Assembly (NCBI GenBank): GCA_020086605.1
Contig: JACBWW010000016.1
Location: 8,254,329-8,318,328 of the forward strand
From: Lanius collurio
Taxonomy: Eukaryota > Chordata > Aves > Passeriformes > Laniidae
Length of the DNA stretch: 64,000 nucleotides
Reading direction: 5' to 3'
In this document: in pieces, positions 11,167 to 25,329 of the stretch
Numbering within the stretch: the first letter of the stretch is position 1
Layout: the number at the start of each line of letters is the position of its first letter
Position numbers and translations under genes: made by a program
Notes under the pieces: generated by a model
What the model saw: only the letters and a program-made list of their open reading frames with translations
Database searches by the model: none
Told to the model about the DNA's origin: nothing

Positions 11167-14100
11167 GCCTGGCATGCTCACTGCCTCTGAAACATCACTT
11201 CACCCTGCACACCTTTCCTGACCTTGCACATCCTATTTCTTTACAGACACAAGTGCCTTCTGTCAGCTTTATGCATTCATCACACTGCTTGCTCATTACT
11301 GCACATCCCATATCAAAATTAAGGTCACCTAAAGCATTTTCAAAGCCCTGAGCTGTCTCAGGGCAGGATATCTCAATGACTCTGTTCTGCTAACCCTTGA
11401 CAAGCAGCCAACACCACTGGCCGCAGCTCTGCTTCTTTCAAGCTGAGCCCCCAACCCTGTCTCACAGCAGGCTCTGAGCTGCTCAGCCAGCCATGCCATG
11501 GTGACAACAGCAAGCAAAAGTCTCACCACTTTAAGTTCTTATGACACATCCCAGATCTCTCTGACCCAGCTTTCACACAGGGAAGCCCATGACATCAGAT
11601 CTTTTAAACCTGGCAGAAAACAGGGAAACTCCAATAGCCCATCTGTGAGGTTAGGTTTCTCCCTCCTCTCCTCAGTAGTTCTGTCCTGGCCTGTTCTTGC
11701 TCTTGAAGAGCAGCCTGGAGGCATTTAACATTGCTGGTGTGGTGTGAGCAACACACCAGGTGTTATTACACTGCACCTTTGGTTTGCATAATTAGCTACA
11801 CATCGTGCTTACCAACAGGCCAAGCTGAGGGGCAGGAACCCTGTCTGGATGAAGGTGAGCTGGCACTGGAGATGAGCAGGGGAGTTGGTCCTGCTGCAGG
11901 ATGCACCAAGGACACAGCCAAGGGCTGCAGACAGCTACAGGGAGATTTGCTTGGTGTCAGCACTCTGAGCAGCCTCTGTAGCATCTTCCATGGTTGCTGC
12001 AAGGAGTAAGGATGAACAGCACCCAGTGAGCCCAGCCTCTGGTTCCTGTTTGGTTTCTGTTGTGGAATTCAGCCTGCTTTAAGACACAAGTCACTCCTTC
12101 GTGCCGGAGTTGTTAATACGTGTGTTGCAAGGGGGCTGCCTCACTGCTGGGAGGGCTGTGACTCATTTGTGACTCGCTTAGAGCCACGAATTAGGCACTG
12201 CCACTCAGGGTAGCCTCTTGACACCCTGCAGGCAGAGCACACCCCAGCCATGTGTGGCAGGGCAGGAGCCCCGTGCCTGCTACCTCCCCCACATCAGCAG
12301 GGTGGAGAGCACAGGGACAGCACAGGGAGAGGATGCTCTAGGAGGAGGGCACCAAGGCACATGCCAGCTATTTAAGAATTTTCCTGATGGCCAGCTGAAA
12401 AGATGCAGAACTTATTTCCCAGACATGAGTGCTGTGAATTTGGTAAGAGCCTGCAAGTTTTAGTGTTTACAGATGGCTTAATTTGACAGTCATAATCATT
12501 ATAGGAGCTACTAATCCAATGGGACTTAAAGACTGCCAGAAGAAAAGTATGACAATTGGAACGACACCCCATTCCATGAGTGCTCATAACTTAGTGCCAT
12601 TACAAACACCATCAGGTGCCCTAATGCATAAGCATCAGGTGTTTGGTTAATTGCACTGCAGTTGAAGCAAGCACTAACACCAAGAAATAAATGGAAAGTG
12701 AAAATCACACCTTCCTCTGTCCCTCCCCACACAGCTCCTTGGCCACACAGCTGTTGTGATATCAGGCTCAATTGATTTCAATCCATAGGAAAAAAGCAGC
12801 ACATGAAATCTAAGGAGTAGCCACAGAGTACACAGCCAAAGAACCTGCCATGTGGAGACATATTCAGGGTGTGCACTGAAAGCTTTTCATAATTCCACAT
12901 GTTCAAAAACACATATCCTCTGTGTCACCAAGGGCACAGTCTGTATGACTAAGTCAAGGAAAGATGCTCAAGCCAGCCTGCACTGCCTGGCATTCACTAG
13001 TGATGTGCATGTGTCCAGCTGCAGAGAATCAGCTGATGTGCAGAACCTGCTGACCTCTAAAAGCCCCTGGGGGTGTGCAAAGCCCAAGAGGCATGAGCAC
13101 AAACACACATGCACACACAAACCACCCTGTTCCTTTTCTGTTTACTGTTCTCCATCTAGTACAGCGGCTGCCTGTTTTCTTTTTCCAGAGGCCCTGCACT
13201 GCTGGAGATATTCTTTGGACCCATTTTGAAAGCAGCTTCAGAAATCCTGTAATGTCCGCATTATAGGGATGTTGTATTTTCCTTTGACATAGCCCCATCA
13301 TTATCTATTATTCAGGCTCTTAAAATCCCACCTGCAAGGTCTGCTGCAGAACCTCCTGCTGTCATGGGAAAGGTTGATTGCTAAGTCACTTAGTAATCTG
13401 GTTGAAGGCTGGACAAAATACTGCTGCTGGGATGATGCTGACATGCTGGACTGGGACATTTTCAGGGGACTGTACCTGCTGGGGCAAAACCCCATTTTGC
13501 TGAAGAAGCTTTCTCAGGTTCAAGATGGGGTTTTTTGGCAGAAAGAAAAATATACTCTGCATTTCTCTCATAAATGTCCTGAAAATATCCATTAAGGATG
13601 GAGACAAATAAAATTCAAGTTGAGGGCATTGGATCTCTCTGCAGTGAAAAGCTGGTTCCTCTCTAGGGTTGGAGTGTTGTCTTTTAGTTTCTCCTACTAC
13701 CTTTCCTCCTCTGTACCAGGAAGAATCATAGCCCACCTTAGGCTCAGTACTCACATAAGAAGGGGGAGGTTTTACTACTGTCTCTGCAGCAATTAATAGT
13801 TAATTAGTGATAAGAGGAAGAGCTGCAATAGTCTATAATGTGTGTGAAATCCAGCATTTGGGTGTGTCTCCTCAGAGAGCCACGATCAGCGAACACTTAT
13901 ATTTTGAAGAGAGATAAGGTCAGGACTCCTCAGTGCAGCAAAGCAGAAAGCAGCAGAAAAGGCTTAATTTCTCTTGCTTTTGCTAGAAGATGTTTCCATC
14001 AGCAAGAGGGGAAAACAATTCTTAACCACAGACTTCAACATAATAGTGGTGGTAACAAAACAAGCTCCATTATTAAACTAACTCTTGGTAAGAGCCAGAT

Positions 14101-17100
14101 GATTTCTACAGACAATTTTGCATGCAACTGCTAGATGTAATTTGAAGAGTGAGTGCCAAATTGCCATACTAATTATTTCTGGGCTGATGTTCCCTCTGTG
14201 ACACAGTGGCATTTGGCGAATGGGGACTAACCAACAAGTGAAGTGCTGAAGTGGGAGATCACTAATAGTGTTTCTGAGAAAGAGAAATATAGCAAATACC
14301 AATCTCCCTCTTCATATGCTCACTCTCAATTTGCACTGAGACCATTTAATAAGCTGAACTGTTCCATCTAGTTCATCTCTATTTCTGGCACCCTTCAAAG
14401 CAAACGATGCCCACGCAGCCCTGGGCTGAGGGCAGGTACAGCCCTGGCCCTGGGCAATGCTGGGGCTCAGGGGGTGACCCTGGCCAGGCCTCAACTGCCC
14501 TGGAGGACACAGCTTGCTTAAATCTCTGATGTGCTGGGGGGAGGGCTGGCGATAAGCTCGCTTAATCTGGTCTGCGAGCAGTTTTGTGTCTGCCTCCACG
14601 CCTGCTCTCTCACTAGCAGTTTGCTCTGAGTCAGTTTTTCAAATTGGATACTTTTGCACACTGCCTAATGTGAGATGGAAAAGAAAAGCCTGCCTGACGT
14701 ACTATGAATTTTTTTGCTTTCCATTCATTTCTCTGTCGTAGTTTCCTTTTTTGTTGTTGATGCAGTACTTTATCAAGTTTAAGCAGCATAATTTTAGTCT
14801 GGCACTACAGACATTGTGTTTTGTGAAAAGCAGTAGGAAAAAAAAAGAGTAGGTTGGTTTCAAAGACTTCTAGGTCATATTTTCTTCTGTTAAAAGATAT
14901 TTTAAATGTGTTTAAAAGACTAATTACTGAAAGTAGAACAACATTTCATATTTGATTGGAAAAAAATTAGCAAACTTATTTAGATTTTGAGTATCAAAAG
15001 TTGATGGATGATAGTGAGATTTGACCAAAGAAATAAAGGGTCCAAGTGTCAGGAATGTAAATTGTGTCTGCTAAAATGATGATCATTCGCCATTTACGAT
15101 TGCCTTGTGTATTCCTGTAGCAGAGACCTCAGACTAAGGGAGACATTTGAGCTATTCCTGGTGGGGCAGACTGGATGGATAACACTGAGCTGGCATGAAA
15201 CCACTACCACATCAGTTCTGCATTGCAACAGTACTACATGGACAGATTTTAATTTAATTTACACCACCATAAGACCACAGAGATCTAATTAATGGTTTGA
15301 GTGTGTGGGATGTCAGAATTGGTGACTTAGAATACATCAGCAAATACAAGCCTGGCTGAGGCCTGGTCTGCACACTGCATGTCCAGCTCTTAGCCAGCTC
15401 TCCCCAGTGGTACTGTGCCTTCAGTGGGAACACCTCAGGTTCCTGGAGACATTTGGGCCTGCTCTCCTAAATCCCTGCTTGGGTTTATGCCTTTTGGTGC
15501 TGTTTTCTATGGGAGGCCCCCCCTAGAGAAGCTGTATGCAACACACTGAGAAAATGATGTGGAAATGCAGGACTGTTCTTCTGAAGCCAATGACTTTGCT
15601 GCCTAGGCTGCTCTTTTCTATTCCCTGTATATTTTTACTTGAACCCATAACTAATTTAATCCATCCCAGACAAAATCTGTTTGTTCAAGGCTGGCACAAA
15701 CACATGCTGTCAGGTGTCTTGTTCCAGTTCCATTTATTTAAGGCTGCATTCATTCCCTTCCCTGCCCCCTGTTAACATCCCTTCCTGTGCCTCCAGCCAA
15801 TGCCCCCTGGGGGGCTGCAGGCCACAGTAGGTGCCCACCACCCCAGAGTGCTGGCCTGACCCCCTTGGTCACAGGGCGGGCTCCATGTGCCCTACCCTGC
15901 CTCCTGCTGTTCCCAGACAAAACCCAAAGCTGCCATCTCTGTCCCCGCAGGTGCCCCACTGCCCAGCACTGGGTGCATTGCTGACAAACCCCCCATTGCT
16001 GGGCAGGACACGGGGCACCTCACAAATATTTCCAGCTGTAACTGCACTCAGTTTTCACCAGAAATGATCCTTTGAACCTCATTACATCAATTTGCCTGAC
16101 ATTCCTGCAGCGAGGTGCATTACTCACAGCCACCTCTTCCCTGCAGCAGCTGTCTTTCCACCCAAGAAGGAGAAGCCACCACCTCCTGTCATGGCCCTGG
16201 CACGCTGGGACAGCCAGCACCACTTAGATCCTGTCTAGTGCTACAATTGCTTCAGGATTGCCTCAGACCAAGATGAACTCATCAATGGTTTAGTCTGTCC
16301 AAGCCTAATCTCATTATAGGTAATCTTATTTACCACATGTACTGGCCATGAAACAATGTTAGCTGTTAACTCTTGCTCTCCCCACAAGCCAGCCTGACAG
16401 AGACACAACCAGATGGAGTCACCTAGCACATCATTCCTAACTTTCACATCCTGACATCACATCTCACTGACAGGTTGTCAACATCTTCATTTCCAGTGTG
16501 GATGCCCTTTGTGATTAAGGTTAACCCTGCTACATGCAGCATAGCCTCATGTGAAAGAAGGATGCAAAACTCTGCCCCACTGATGCCTTAAAAATACACC
16601 TAAAACACACCTCCCAAATACCTTCCCCACTCTGCTTCCACAGACTGATGCAGCAGGGATGTGAGAGGGGACTGTCCCACACTGCTGCCACCAGCCCCTT
16701 CAGTGAGATTTCCAGCTCCCTGCTGGGGTATCCATGGACCACTGGCACACACATCCAGTTACAGGCGCTGTAAATCCTGCTGGAGGAGTGTCCACTGCAG
16801 CTTCAGGTGGGTAGATGCCATCAGTGCTGTGACTCTTCAGCCTCTCCCAAGCAGAGCAGCTGTAGGGGAAGCTCCACCTTTCCACCCACCACAGGAACAG
16901 GACTGCTGCTCTACCTTGTCCTTTCCCTCCCATGATTTCAAAGCTTTTGCTCAGTTTGGGTCAATCTCAGCTCAACCACCTTGTCACACTGCCAGCCTGT
17001 CACATGTAGGACATGTTTACTGATGGAAGTTTGTGTTTGTTATATATCTATTTTTTAAAAAAAAGTAACGTTTTCTTTGTTAATGTTTAAATTATTTCCC

Positions 17101-17459
17101 ATTCCTAAAATGACAGTAGTCAATACTGAATTGAGAAGCCATTTTTAAATAAGCATTCAGAAAATAAATTTTCATTTCATTTTCTGAAACAAAAATAACC
17201 CAAACAAAATATTAAGTTTTTCATGGTTTTATCCAACATAAATGTATCAAAAGCCTGGCATTTCTGTTAAACAATTTAGTTTCACCAAAATGCCTTTTTT
17301 CTTGCCAAAACTTTCTCCTCACCCATGTCCCAACCAGCCCCACTCCCAGTTTTCCTGACAGAGGGAATAGAGAATGTGAGCTGCCCCAAGGTTTAGGCTG
17401 CAGAGGAACAGGACATTATGTATTGATGCTGAGGGACCTTCTAACACACCTGCCCCTGG

Positions 17460-17503
17460 TTTCCTCTTAAAAAGACACCCTCTTTCCTCTTAAAAGACAC
17501 ACA
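17460..17503. repeat. Tandem duplication, 23-base unit, two copies
   Basis: TTTCCTCTTAAAAAGACACC at 17,460 is repeated from 17,483 with loss of one A. It looks like a simple slippage duplication. Confidence 0.7.
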
Positions 17504-20500
17504 ATTAAGGGGAAACATGATTAAAGAGGAAGAAGACAAAGCCATCAGTTCAGGGGATGTCACTGCCAGCACTGTGTGAGTGACATCAGCTCCAGCCGCC
17601 GCTACACCAATACCAACAGCCTCAGTGCTCAATTGCCGTGGATTTGTCCAGGGCCTCAGCCAAAACCAGCAAGTATTTCATAAATATTCCACAAGACAAC
17701 CTGCTGCCTTCTGCACTGCTTCCACAGACAGCATGGTAAGTTAATTTTCACCCATAATATTTGAAAATACCTTAATTATGAACTTAGCAAGTCTGCTTGC
17801 TAATGCAGTTTTCCCTAAATTATTTCATGGTTGAATGAGAATTCAGTCATTAAAGAGTAATAATGAACACATAGAGTGAAACAAACCTGAGGCCTTTGGA
17901 AGTCTGCCTTGCAGAGCCAGGGGAGGAGGGAAAGCTCCTGTCTCTTTGGGACAAGGTCTGAGCTTAAGATACAGATTTGGTGTTTCTAACATTGCCTATG
18001 AAGAAGCGCTTCAACCCTCTCTCACCCTAACCCCAGCCTGCTCTACTGCTGGTCCCTGAGCACTGCACAGCTCTTGCATGCTCTCTGCAGTGGGGATCAG
18101 GTTTAATGCCATGCAGGATATTACCCACTGCAGCACCAGGAGCTGGAAGGACACACAGAGCACCAAGAAGTGCCATTGAGCAATCTGTGCCACAAGGCTA
18201 ATGCCCAGAGCTGAGCCAGTGGTCACTCACACAGTGCCACACACTTTTACTACCTCACTGGATGTCTCCTCAGGACAACCCTCTACCCACCTTTTCCCAC
18301 ATTTGGATGTTTTGTCCAGGATTAGTCCCAAGGTAGCAGTCCCAAGTGCAACCCATCAGCTCTCCTTTGTTTCTTTAGCTGTTTGATTAGTGAGAGACTC
18401 ACACGCACCACTTGGGCCTCATACTACCTTCCTCAAGCCCTCCCCTCCCTGCTCACAGTTACAGGTGACATTAAAGGGCACAAAAGGAAATGTCACAGAG
18501 TAGATTGCGGTCTCTGAGTTTGGTGGGCACGTTACAGCGAGGAAGGTGCTACTCACACACACTGAAGGGTCCGTCCTCCAGGCCTGTTCTTTGTCGTACT
18601 GTTTGATGCAGACTTGGACATCCCTCCTAACAGCCATAAGCAAGGCATGTCCAGGGTGTGAGCACAGCCAGGGATCACATGCACAGACCAAATCCCAGCT
18701 GTCCATTGCCTGAAGCCACTCGTTCTTTAATGCACTAACAGGAACCAATCGTATCTTAGAGTTTCTCCAGCTTTGCCAAATGCAAATATTGCAGTGCCTT
18801 CAGTCCCTGAACAACATAGGAAAATAAAATCAGAAAGAACTTGAAGTATTAACTTTTACACTGAGCTACTTTTAATTTTTTCCAAAATTCTGCATATAAC
18901 ACAGACAAATGGCTAGGGTGATTGGGGCAGTGATTACCAGGGAAATATTTGTAGGAAATAGTGATGAAAGTTTAGCTGTAAACCCATCCGATAGAACTTG
19001 TGGATTGAAATTTAGAAATAGTTTGACAAATGCTGTTGTTTTCAAAGAGTGGAGACATCATTCTTTATATTCTGGTTTAGCCATTTGTATGCATCAAACA
19101 GTAACATATCTTAGTTTATATATTTTTAAGATGTCATTCTAAAGGATGATCAAAATCAAGGTTGTATCTACCTTGGGAATTGACAAAAACTGTTTGGTTT
19201 GTACATAAAGGGTGAAAGGATGAGCAAGTCACGATTGTTTGCTACTGTTCTAATCATCCATGCAGTGGAGACAGAAGACAAGGAGACAAAGGTTCAAAAG
19301 TCTCTCAAAGCCATCTGTAAATCCAGCTATAATTTGAAGTTCTAGAGACTTTTTTGCATGAGAAAAATATAACAAGCTCTGTGAATATATCAAAAAGTTG
19401 TTTATTCTATTGCAAATGCATTGCATCGAATTTCTTTCTTTCCTTCATCTCCAGCAAGGAACTCAGATTTGCATAGAATCAGAATTGGTCATTCCTGTCA
19501 AATATCAGCTAGATATAAAACAGCAGTATTTTTCTTTTCTCGTCTTAGCTTTAACTATAATTTTACACATGTCTTGGTCTCCAATGACTTATTTGAAAAA
19601 AAATCTGGATATTTTAAGGAATGATGCTGGGAAGTACTGTGGCCTTTCTCTGCAAGTGTTACCCCCTCCTGCCCCATTCAGTCCCTGTTTGTAGCTATTC
19701 CAAGGTAAGCAGAAAATAAACAATAACAGAAGTGGGTCTGGCAAGTTGCAAATTAGTTCACTGCTTAGCATTCACTACATTGATGTCTTTCCCAGGTGGA
19801 ATGGGAAATGAAGAGAGAGTGATGTATTTGCTTGGTGGGTAGGGCAAGGGAAAGGACAGGGCTTGCTACAGATAAAATTTTCCTTTTGGAAATTCAGAAA
19901 TACTTCTGCATGCTGACCACCCTGCCACACAATATGAAATGAAGGTGTAGAGATGATTAGGTGAATCTCATGAGGACAACTTTCGATCTTAAAAGGACTA
20001 AACATAGACAGGGAGTAATTACCTTGTGTACATTACCACCCTGGCATCCCTCATTCATAAATGCTTGGGCATGTACTGCTCTTCTGCCAAGATGCCCCGT
20101 CAGCATTGCAGATCTGAAGAAAAATGTGTGAGAAGCAGCAGGATTAAACCTGGGACTGACTGTAGAGTCAGGGGCACAAATGAGTGAAATAAAAGAGACC
20201 ATGATGAGATTCAAAATGTAGGCCAAGCCTATTCAGCTCTTGCAATCAAGTGTTTACCGTCCGCTGTGGCATCATTCTGCTCCCGTCCTCTTCCCCTTCA
20301 TTCTGAACAATGCAACATTTCAATCTTCTTTAAATTCAAGGACACCAAGGCCCTGAGTGCCCCTCTCACTAGCACTGAATAGGAAAACAAACCTGCCCGG
20401 CCTTAACAGCATCTTGGCTTACGTCAGTGATGCAGAACATATTGCTTCAAATGCATACTCTTCTAGGGGTGCCATCCATCCATGCTGACAAGAAATAGAG

Positions 20501-21195
20501 CGTTCCCTGCCTTTATCATGTCTGAGAGAGGGGAATGTGTGAAGCAAAGCTGAATGTGTGAAATGCAAATGCAAGCCGCTACATTCCAGTCATACATTTC
20601 CTACAATGTCTGGGAGCATTGCAGGGCTGTGGCTTGGGGATGCTGATGCCCCCAACAGATGGCACATCGGCCCTACCTACAGAGCAAAGATGCACTTCTG
20701 AGAAAGCCAAGAGGCAGGAGCAACATGAAGCATGTGAGGGAGGCAGAGCCATCCCTCCCATCCACAGTCTGAATATCTGGGCTGGGGATCACAAAGGAAG
20801 CTAAGGCAGCTCTATCCCAGGTGTTCTATCAAAGCAGACACAGGCTGTAAGATAAAAAAAAAATATAAAAGAGATTCTTGGAGAGTTTAAATTGGGAAAA
20901 ACCTTTTTTAAATATGTTGTTTGGTATGTATAGTAGTATGTGGAGATTTGCATCCACACTTGCTTTACACACAAACACTTCTGTGTATATGTATAACATA
21001 AATTCCATATACAAGAAGAGTTTTCCACAGCTAGGCAAGGCAGATACACACAAGTATAGCTGGTGGCACAACAGTTCTATTGAGATACCTTGCCAATCTG
21101 GCAATTTCTCAACAATAAATAAACCCTAAGAGAGCCCTGTTCTTGCTTAACTACATGCATTGGGCATGGCATTACTGCATCTGTTTAAAACAAGC

Positions 21196-21211
21196 AAAAA
21201 AAAAAAAAAAA
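21196..21211 (+). repeat. Poly(A) run, 16 bases
   Basis: Uninterrupted A run. No retroposed gene is recognisable upstream of it. Confidence 0.9.
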
Positions 21212-22081
21212 TCACAACTTCACAACTAAACTGGACAACTGATAAAAAGTTGGAGTTTATAAAAGACCTAATCTGAACCAGCTCTATTTTCTAGATATTT
21301 CCAGTTGATTACATTATTATAATGCATTCTCCCTTTCCCAAAATAATCTGAAAACACTGTTAAGTCCTGTGTATGACTTCAGTACCATGGGTTCTTTATA
21401 AAGACATCATGAATCACCTGAGAAGACACTGCAGACCAGCCTGGACTCCTTGCTGGGGCCCGCTTGTTTATCCAGGCAAACAGCAAGGCAATGCCAGCGT
21501 CAAGAGGCAGCCATGCAGACATGGTCTGCTCTTCTGGAAGTCACTGAGGTCTCTTTGGAAAACAGGTCTTCATGCATGAACAAGCCATTCCAGGAGTGGC
21601 AGGAGCTATGCACTGAGTTCACATCTTATCTCGGGGTGCTGTGGCACTGCTTGTTCTGCAGCTAGAGCCTGTCCCAGAGCTGGAGCAGCTGCATGGCTTG
21701 TTCCCCTTCCACATAGCCTGCTGCTGCAGGGACACTGTAAAACCTGATGTCCTGAGTGATGACATCAAAGATTGCCACAGAGCCTGTGGTAATTTGATAT
21801 CTTTGAGGCATTTTTACTGTCAGACTTATTTGAAATTGGTTGGTATAGTTGAAAAGCCAAAAGGAGGAAAAGCTGTGAGTTAACACATCTGTAGCATGAG
21901 TATAAAGATTGAGTTACTTTGGGAAACCCAGTAGTAGTGCCACTATGATCCCTGAAGAAATTGTATGAGGATAACTTAATTATGTTAAGGTATTTGGGGA
22001 TTTGAGAATTTTGCTGGTGGCAACTTGAAAAATGTCAGTCATTTTTATCCAGTGGATAATATTATATTTAGTTAGTGAATG

Positions 22082-22096
22082 AAAAAAAAAAAAAAA
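22082..22096 (+). repeat. Poly(A) run, 15 bases
   Basis: Uninterrupted A run in AT-rich intergenic DNA, with no recognisable retrocopy. Confidence 0.9.
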
Positions 22097-22234
22097 GAAT
22101 TACACTGTCAGTACTTTGAGAAATTTTTCTGTGATATGTTTAAAGTTCTTAGTACAAGAAATGTGAGGCAACCTTGCAATCTATAAACAACCAGTAAGAA
22201 ACAGCAGATGAAATGGCCAGAGCTGGCAGAAGCT

Positions 22235-22285
22235 CCAGAGCCTTCTGACAGATTCATTTCCAGAGCCTTCTGACTAGATTCATTT
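22235..22285. repeat. Tandem duplication, 25-26-base unit, two copies
   Basis: CCAGAGCCTTCTGACAGATT begins at 22,235 and recurs from 22,260 as CCAGAGCCTTCTGACTAGATT, with one inserted base. The two copies are nearly identical, so the duplication is young. Confidence 0.8.
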
Positions 22286-24688
22286 TGCCACAGACAGTTG
22301 GTGAGGTCTTTCTTACTACTTCTTACTCCGAGCTGCAAGTATGACAGTGCCCAGCAATGAGCTTGGGATGCATTTTCTGCATAGCTGCAGTTTGACCAGT
22401 CTCAAATGTCCTTTCACATTATCATAGGCAGGCTAAACAAACATAACACTATTTTTATTACTAAAACCTGCTTTCCTAAGAGACGACCAAAAGAAATCCC
22501 CTACAATTTTGCCAATCTAAAATGTGATCACGTTTTTGATTTCCCAATGTTGTTAATACTTACTCTGCCTTGGGCAGTTTGTAGCCTTTTGGATGCTGAG
22601 CTATAAAAGGAAGGCCAAGAGGCAGGACACAGCCTTAGAAGTACACTGCAAGTAGAAAACTGAGTGTCAAATTCAAACCTTTAAGGAAAGTTCTTTCATC
22701 TACAACATAAAATGAACAGGACAAGACACTTATCTTCCAAATTTTTACTGATTTGTATCTAGTCTAAACTGAAGTTAACCTAGGAAAGAGTTACTCTGTC
22801 ACACCTGGATTAGAGCTGTCTATCCCAAACACTTTTTTTTATAAACTAAATTTGTCGTGTTTTCGCAATGAAGTTTGTTCCTGAAATCAAATCAATATGA
22901 AATCAAGGGAGAAAAATAATCAGCAGCATCATTAAAATTCAAATTTCCACAAGGATTATAGACTTCTATTACATCTAAAGATGTTCTCCACAAATTCTGC
23001 TTAAGAGCTGGAAAAGACCCACAGAGAATATTTGTGCTTCAAATATTCAGTGACCCCCCCATCTCCTCTGGACTTACCAGGATTAAACCTGTGTAGCTGT
23101 CACCTGACTCCTTTTGTAGTTATTTTACTTCAAAACTCAGACCCTCCAAACCTCCTTTAGCTATTAAGTAACTTAATGAAGATGGCTCCCAAAATTTCAT
23201 TATAAATTTTTCAGCAGGAAAATGCTGTCTTTGGGTAAAAACCTGACACATCCTACCAGGCTGAGAAGTAAAACTTGAAAAAATCCCAGAAGCCACCAAC
23301 CAGTTTTTCTGCCTGTCCTACTAAGAAAAAAACTAAAAACTGTTTTGAGGGAATTGTATACAGAAAACAATTTGCGTGTGCCAGCCTGCTTACGGGTCTC
23401 TTCTGCTGCTCCTAAAGGCCACCAGTGTCTCAGCTTGATCCAATTACTGCACTGCACAGCTTATCACACTGACCCTTTTCTTTTCCTCCTTTTCTTCAGA
23501 GCTGAGCCTCATTAAAGAGAAATATGACTTGTCCAGTCAGTGTTAAATTCAAGCTCTTGGGTTGGTTCTGTATTTGAAGGCAACCTTCAGCTGAGTGAAC
23601 TTTCATTCAACACAAAAGCAGCCTCCTGGTACTCACCCTCTTTAATGGTACCATTTACAGTAGTTGTGTTTGCCGTATCTTTTTTCCCATTTTGTCTCTA
23701 GTAAAGAATAATAATTATATATGTGTTTCCACGTACACATATTTCCATGAAATGTTTTTCAACACTCTGGTAAAACACCAGGAAGATATTTTCCAATGGA
23801 TTGAAAAGATCTTTGGGTTTTTTTTCACTTTGCTCCTCCAAAATGTCAGAAATATCAATGAAGTGATGCTTGAAGTGAAAATGTAGCCGTGTCTTATCTT
23901 TAAGCTGGAATCATTCTGAACAGGCAGAGGTCCTATTCCTTTAAATTCTCCCTGCCCTTCAATTTTAACTCTCTTGTACAGCCTCTCAGACATACAATAA
24001 GAAATAACCTATAGTTTTATTTCCCTACAAAAGCATTCAAGAAAAATGAATACTCTAGTTTCTCTGGGTCAGAACATTTCCACTGGAACACTTCAGCATA
24101 AACACAGAGCAGTGGCTCACATACTAACTTAGTTCTTTGTTTAAAGTGTAAAAGCAAGACTTGCAGAAGCAACGCACTTAGTGAACGCCAAACCTCCAAG
24201 TGAAGCCCAGCACTGCCTGCCCTAACCATGGCTCTTCGGTGTCCTTCTCCACAGGGAAGGCCTTTCCCTGCTGCTGCCCAGGGCTGGATACTCCCAGCAG
24301 GCTCTTGCTGCCCTGCCAACAGCCTGTACTCAGTAGGGCTTTTTTCACCAGTGCCTTTCACAGCCATCTCATGCACCCAGCTGTCTCCTGGCTTCTTCCT
24401 GACTGTGGCCAGCCCTTGCCTACACGGCTCTGGGCTGCCCTGCCCTCTGCAGCAGGATGCTCTGCCTGGGATGGGGTAACACAACTCCAACAATGCCCTG
24501 CTTCACAAAGCTATCAGTGGGGAACTCAGAGGGGGGTGTCCTACTGCTTTTAGTGTTAAATCATGGTAAAACCAGTCTGATTCATCAACCCCAAAGTTAA
24601 ACATCCTGATAATGAGGTGAAAATGTGGCAGATATGGTAAAGTATCCTTCTCTAAAATGCTAAGCTGGCACAGCTGGCCTGGAGACAT

Positions 24689-24693
24689 ATCAC
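24689..24693 (+). repeat. Target-site duplication of the solo LTR, left copy
   Basis: ATCAC immediately before the TG of the LTR. The identical right copy is at 25,207-25,211. Confidence 0.85.
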
Positions 24694-25206
24694 TGTCCTG
24701 GGTTGCAGTGTATTCTATTACCATCCTCATGAGCTGTTGAATCCAGGTGGGCAGTGTTTTCCTGACTTCCTCCCTATCTTTCTGTTAATGGCCCATCAAC
24801 ACCTGGCCTTATGACTCATTATCCTACTGTGAGATGCTCCACCCAGGAAGAGGAACCAAGCATTCCATCCTGCATATAAACAGAGATTCTGCACAGCACA
24901 GACACCTTTCCACTGGATTCCCAGAGGACAGGAGCTACACAGCCACTGCTGGACCTTCCAAGGAGGAGCAGATCTTTTCTGCAGGATCACTGCTTCAACA
25001 GAACCACATCCACCACTTCAGGAGGACTGCAGCCACCACTTCATCGGACTGCTACTACCACCCTGACTAACAGGGTGTCAGGTTTGTATCCTGACTCTGT
25101 CAGTTTGAATTAGTGGGTTTGGGTTCTTTCCCTTCTTCTTTAACTTCCCCATTAAATTGTTATTCTGACTTGGTGCCTCCCACTGGTTTGTTTTCAAACT
25201 GGTACA
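24694..25206 (+). mobile_element. Solo LTR of an endogenous retrovirus (ERVL-like), with 5-bp target duplication
   Basis: The element begins TGTCCTGGG and ends GGTACA, so it has TG...CA termini and is 513 bases long. It is flanked on both sides by the perfect 5-base direct repeat ATCAC (24,689-24,693 and 25,207-25,211), the target-site duplication. A TATA-like CATATAAAC lies near 24,873-24,881 and an ATTAAA poly(A) signal near 25,153, giving a U3-R-U5 order on the + strand. No primer-binding site, gag or pol sequence follows, so only a solo LTR remains after recombination between the two LTRs. A 5-base duplication fits class III (ERVL) elements; class I gives 4 and class II usually 6. CCACCACTTCA occurs twice inside, near 25,010 and 25,031. 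The family name cannot be set without a repeat library. Confidence 0.88.
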
Positions 25207-25211
25207 ATCAC
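25207..25211 (+). repeat. Target-site duplication of the solo LTR, right copy
   Basis: ATCAC immediately after the terminal CA of the LTR, identical to the left copy. Confidence 0.85.
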
Positions 25212-25329
25212 TTTATACAGTCTATCACTTTATTCTACAAAAGTCCAGTCCCACTTTCATCAGCAGGCTCTTCTAACTCACCCTTCCTGGACTGCGTGTG
25301 GAGATTCCTCCCTTGAGTGAGGATGCTCT

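Larger units (their letters stand above)
9561..24693. other. Intergenic DNA, no gene recognised
   Basis: Non-coding sequence alternating between AT-rich tracts and CpG-poor GC-richer blocks (about 11,820-12,350, 14,390-14,560, 15,750-16,020 and 16,640-16,920). There is a TA-rich stretch at about 9,980-10,022, a strong splice-donor-like ACAG/GTAAGC at 10,051-10,060, small tandem duplications at 17,460 and 22,235, and A runs at 21,196 and 22,082. Open frames are short and show no domains. Confidence 0.6.

Noticed and set aside
12296..12330. GAGCACAGGGACAGCAC considered as a second REST site
   Set aside because: The half sites are spaced one base too closely, and the left half lacks the TCAGCAC core.
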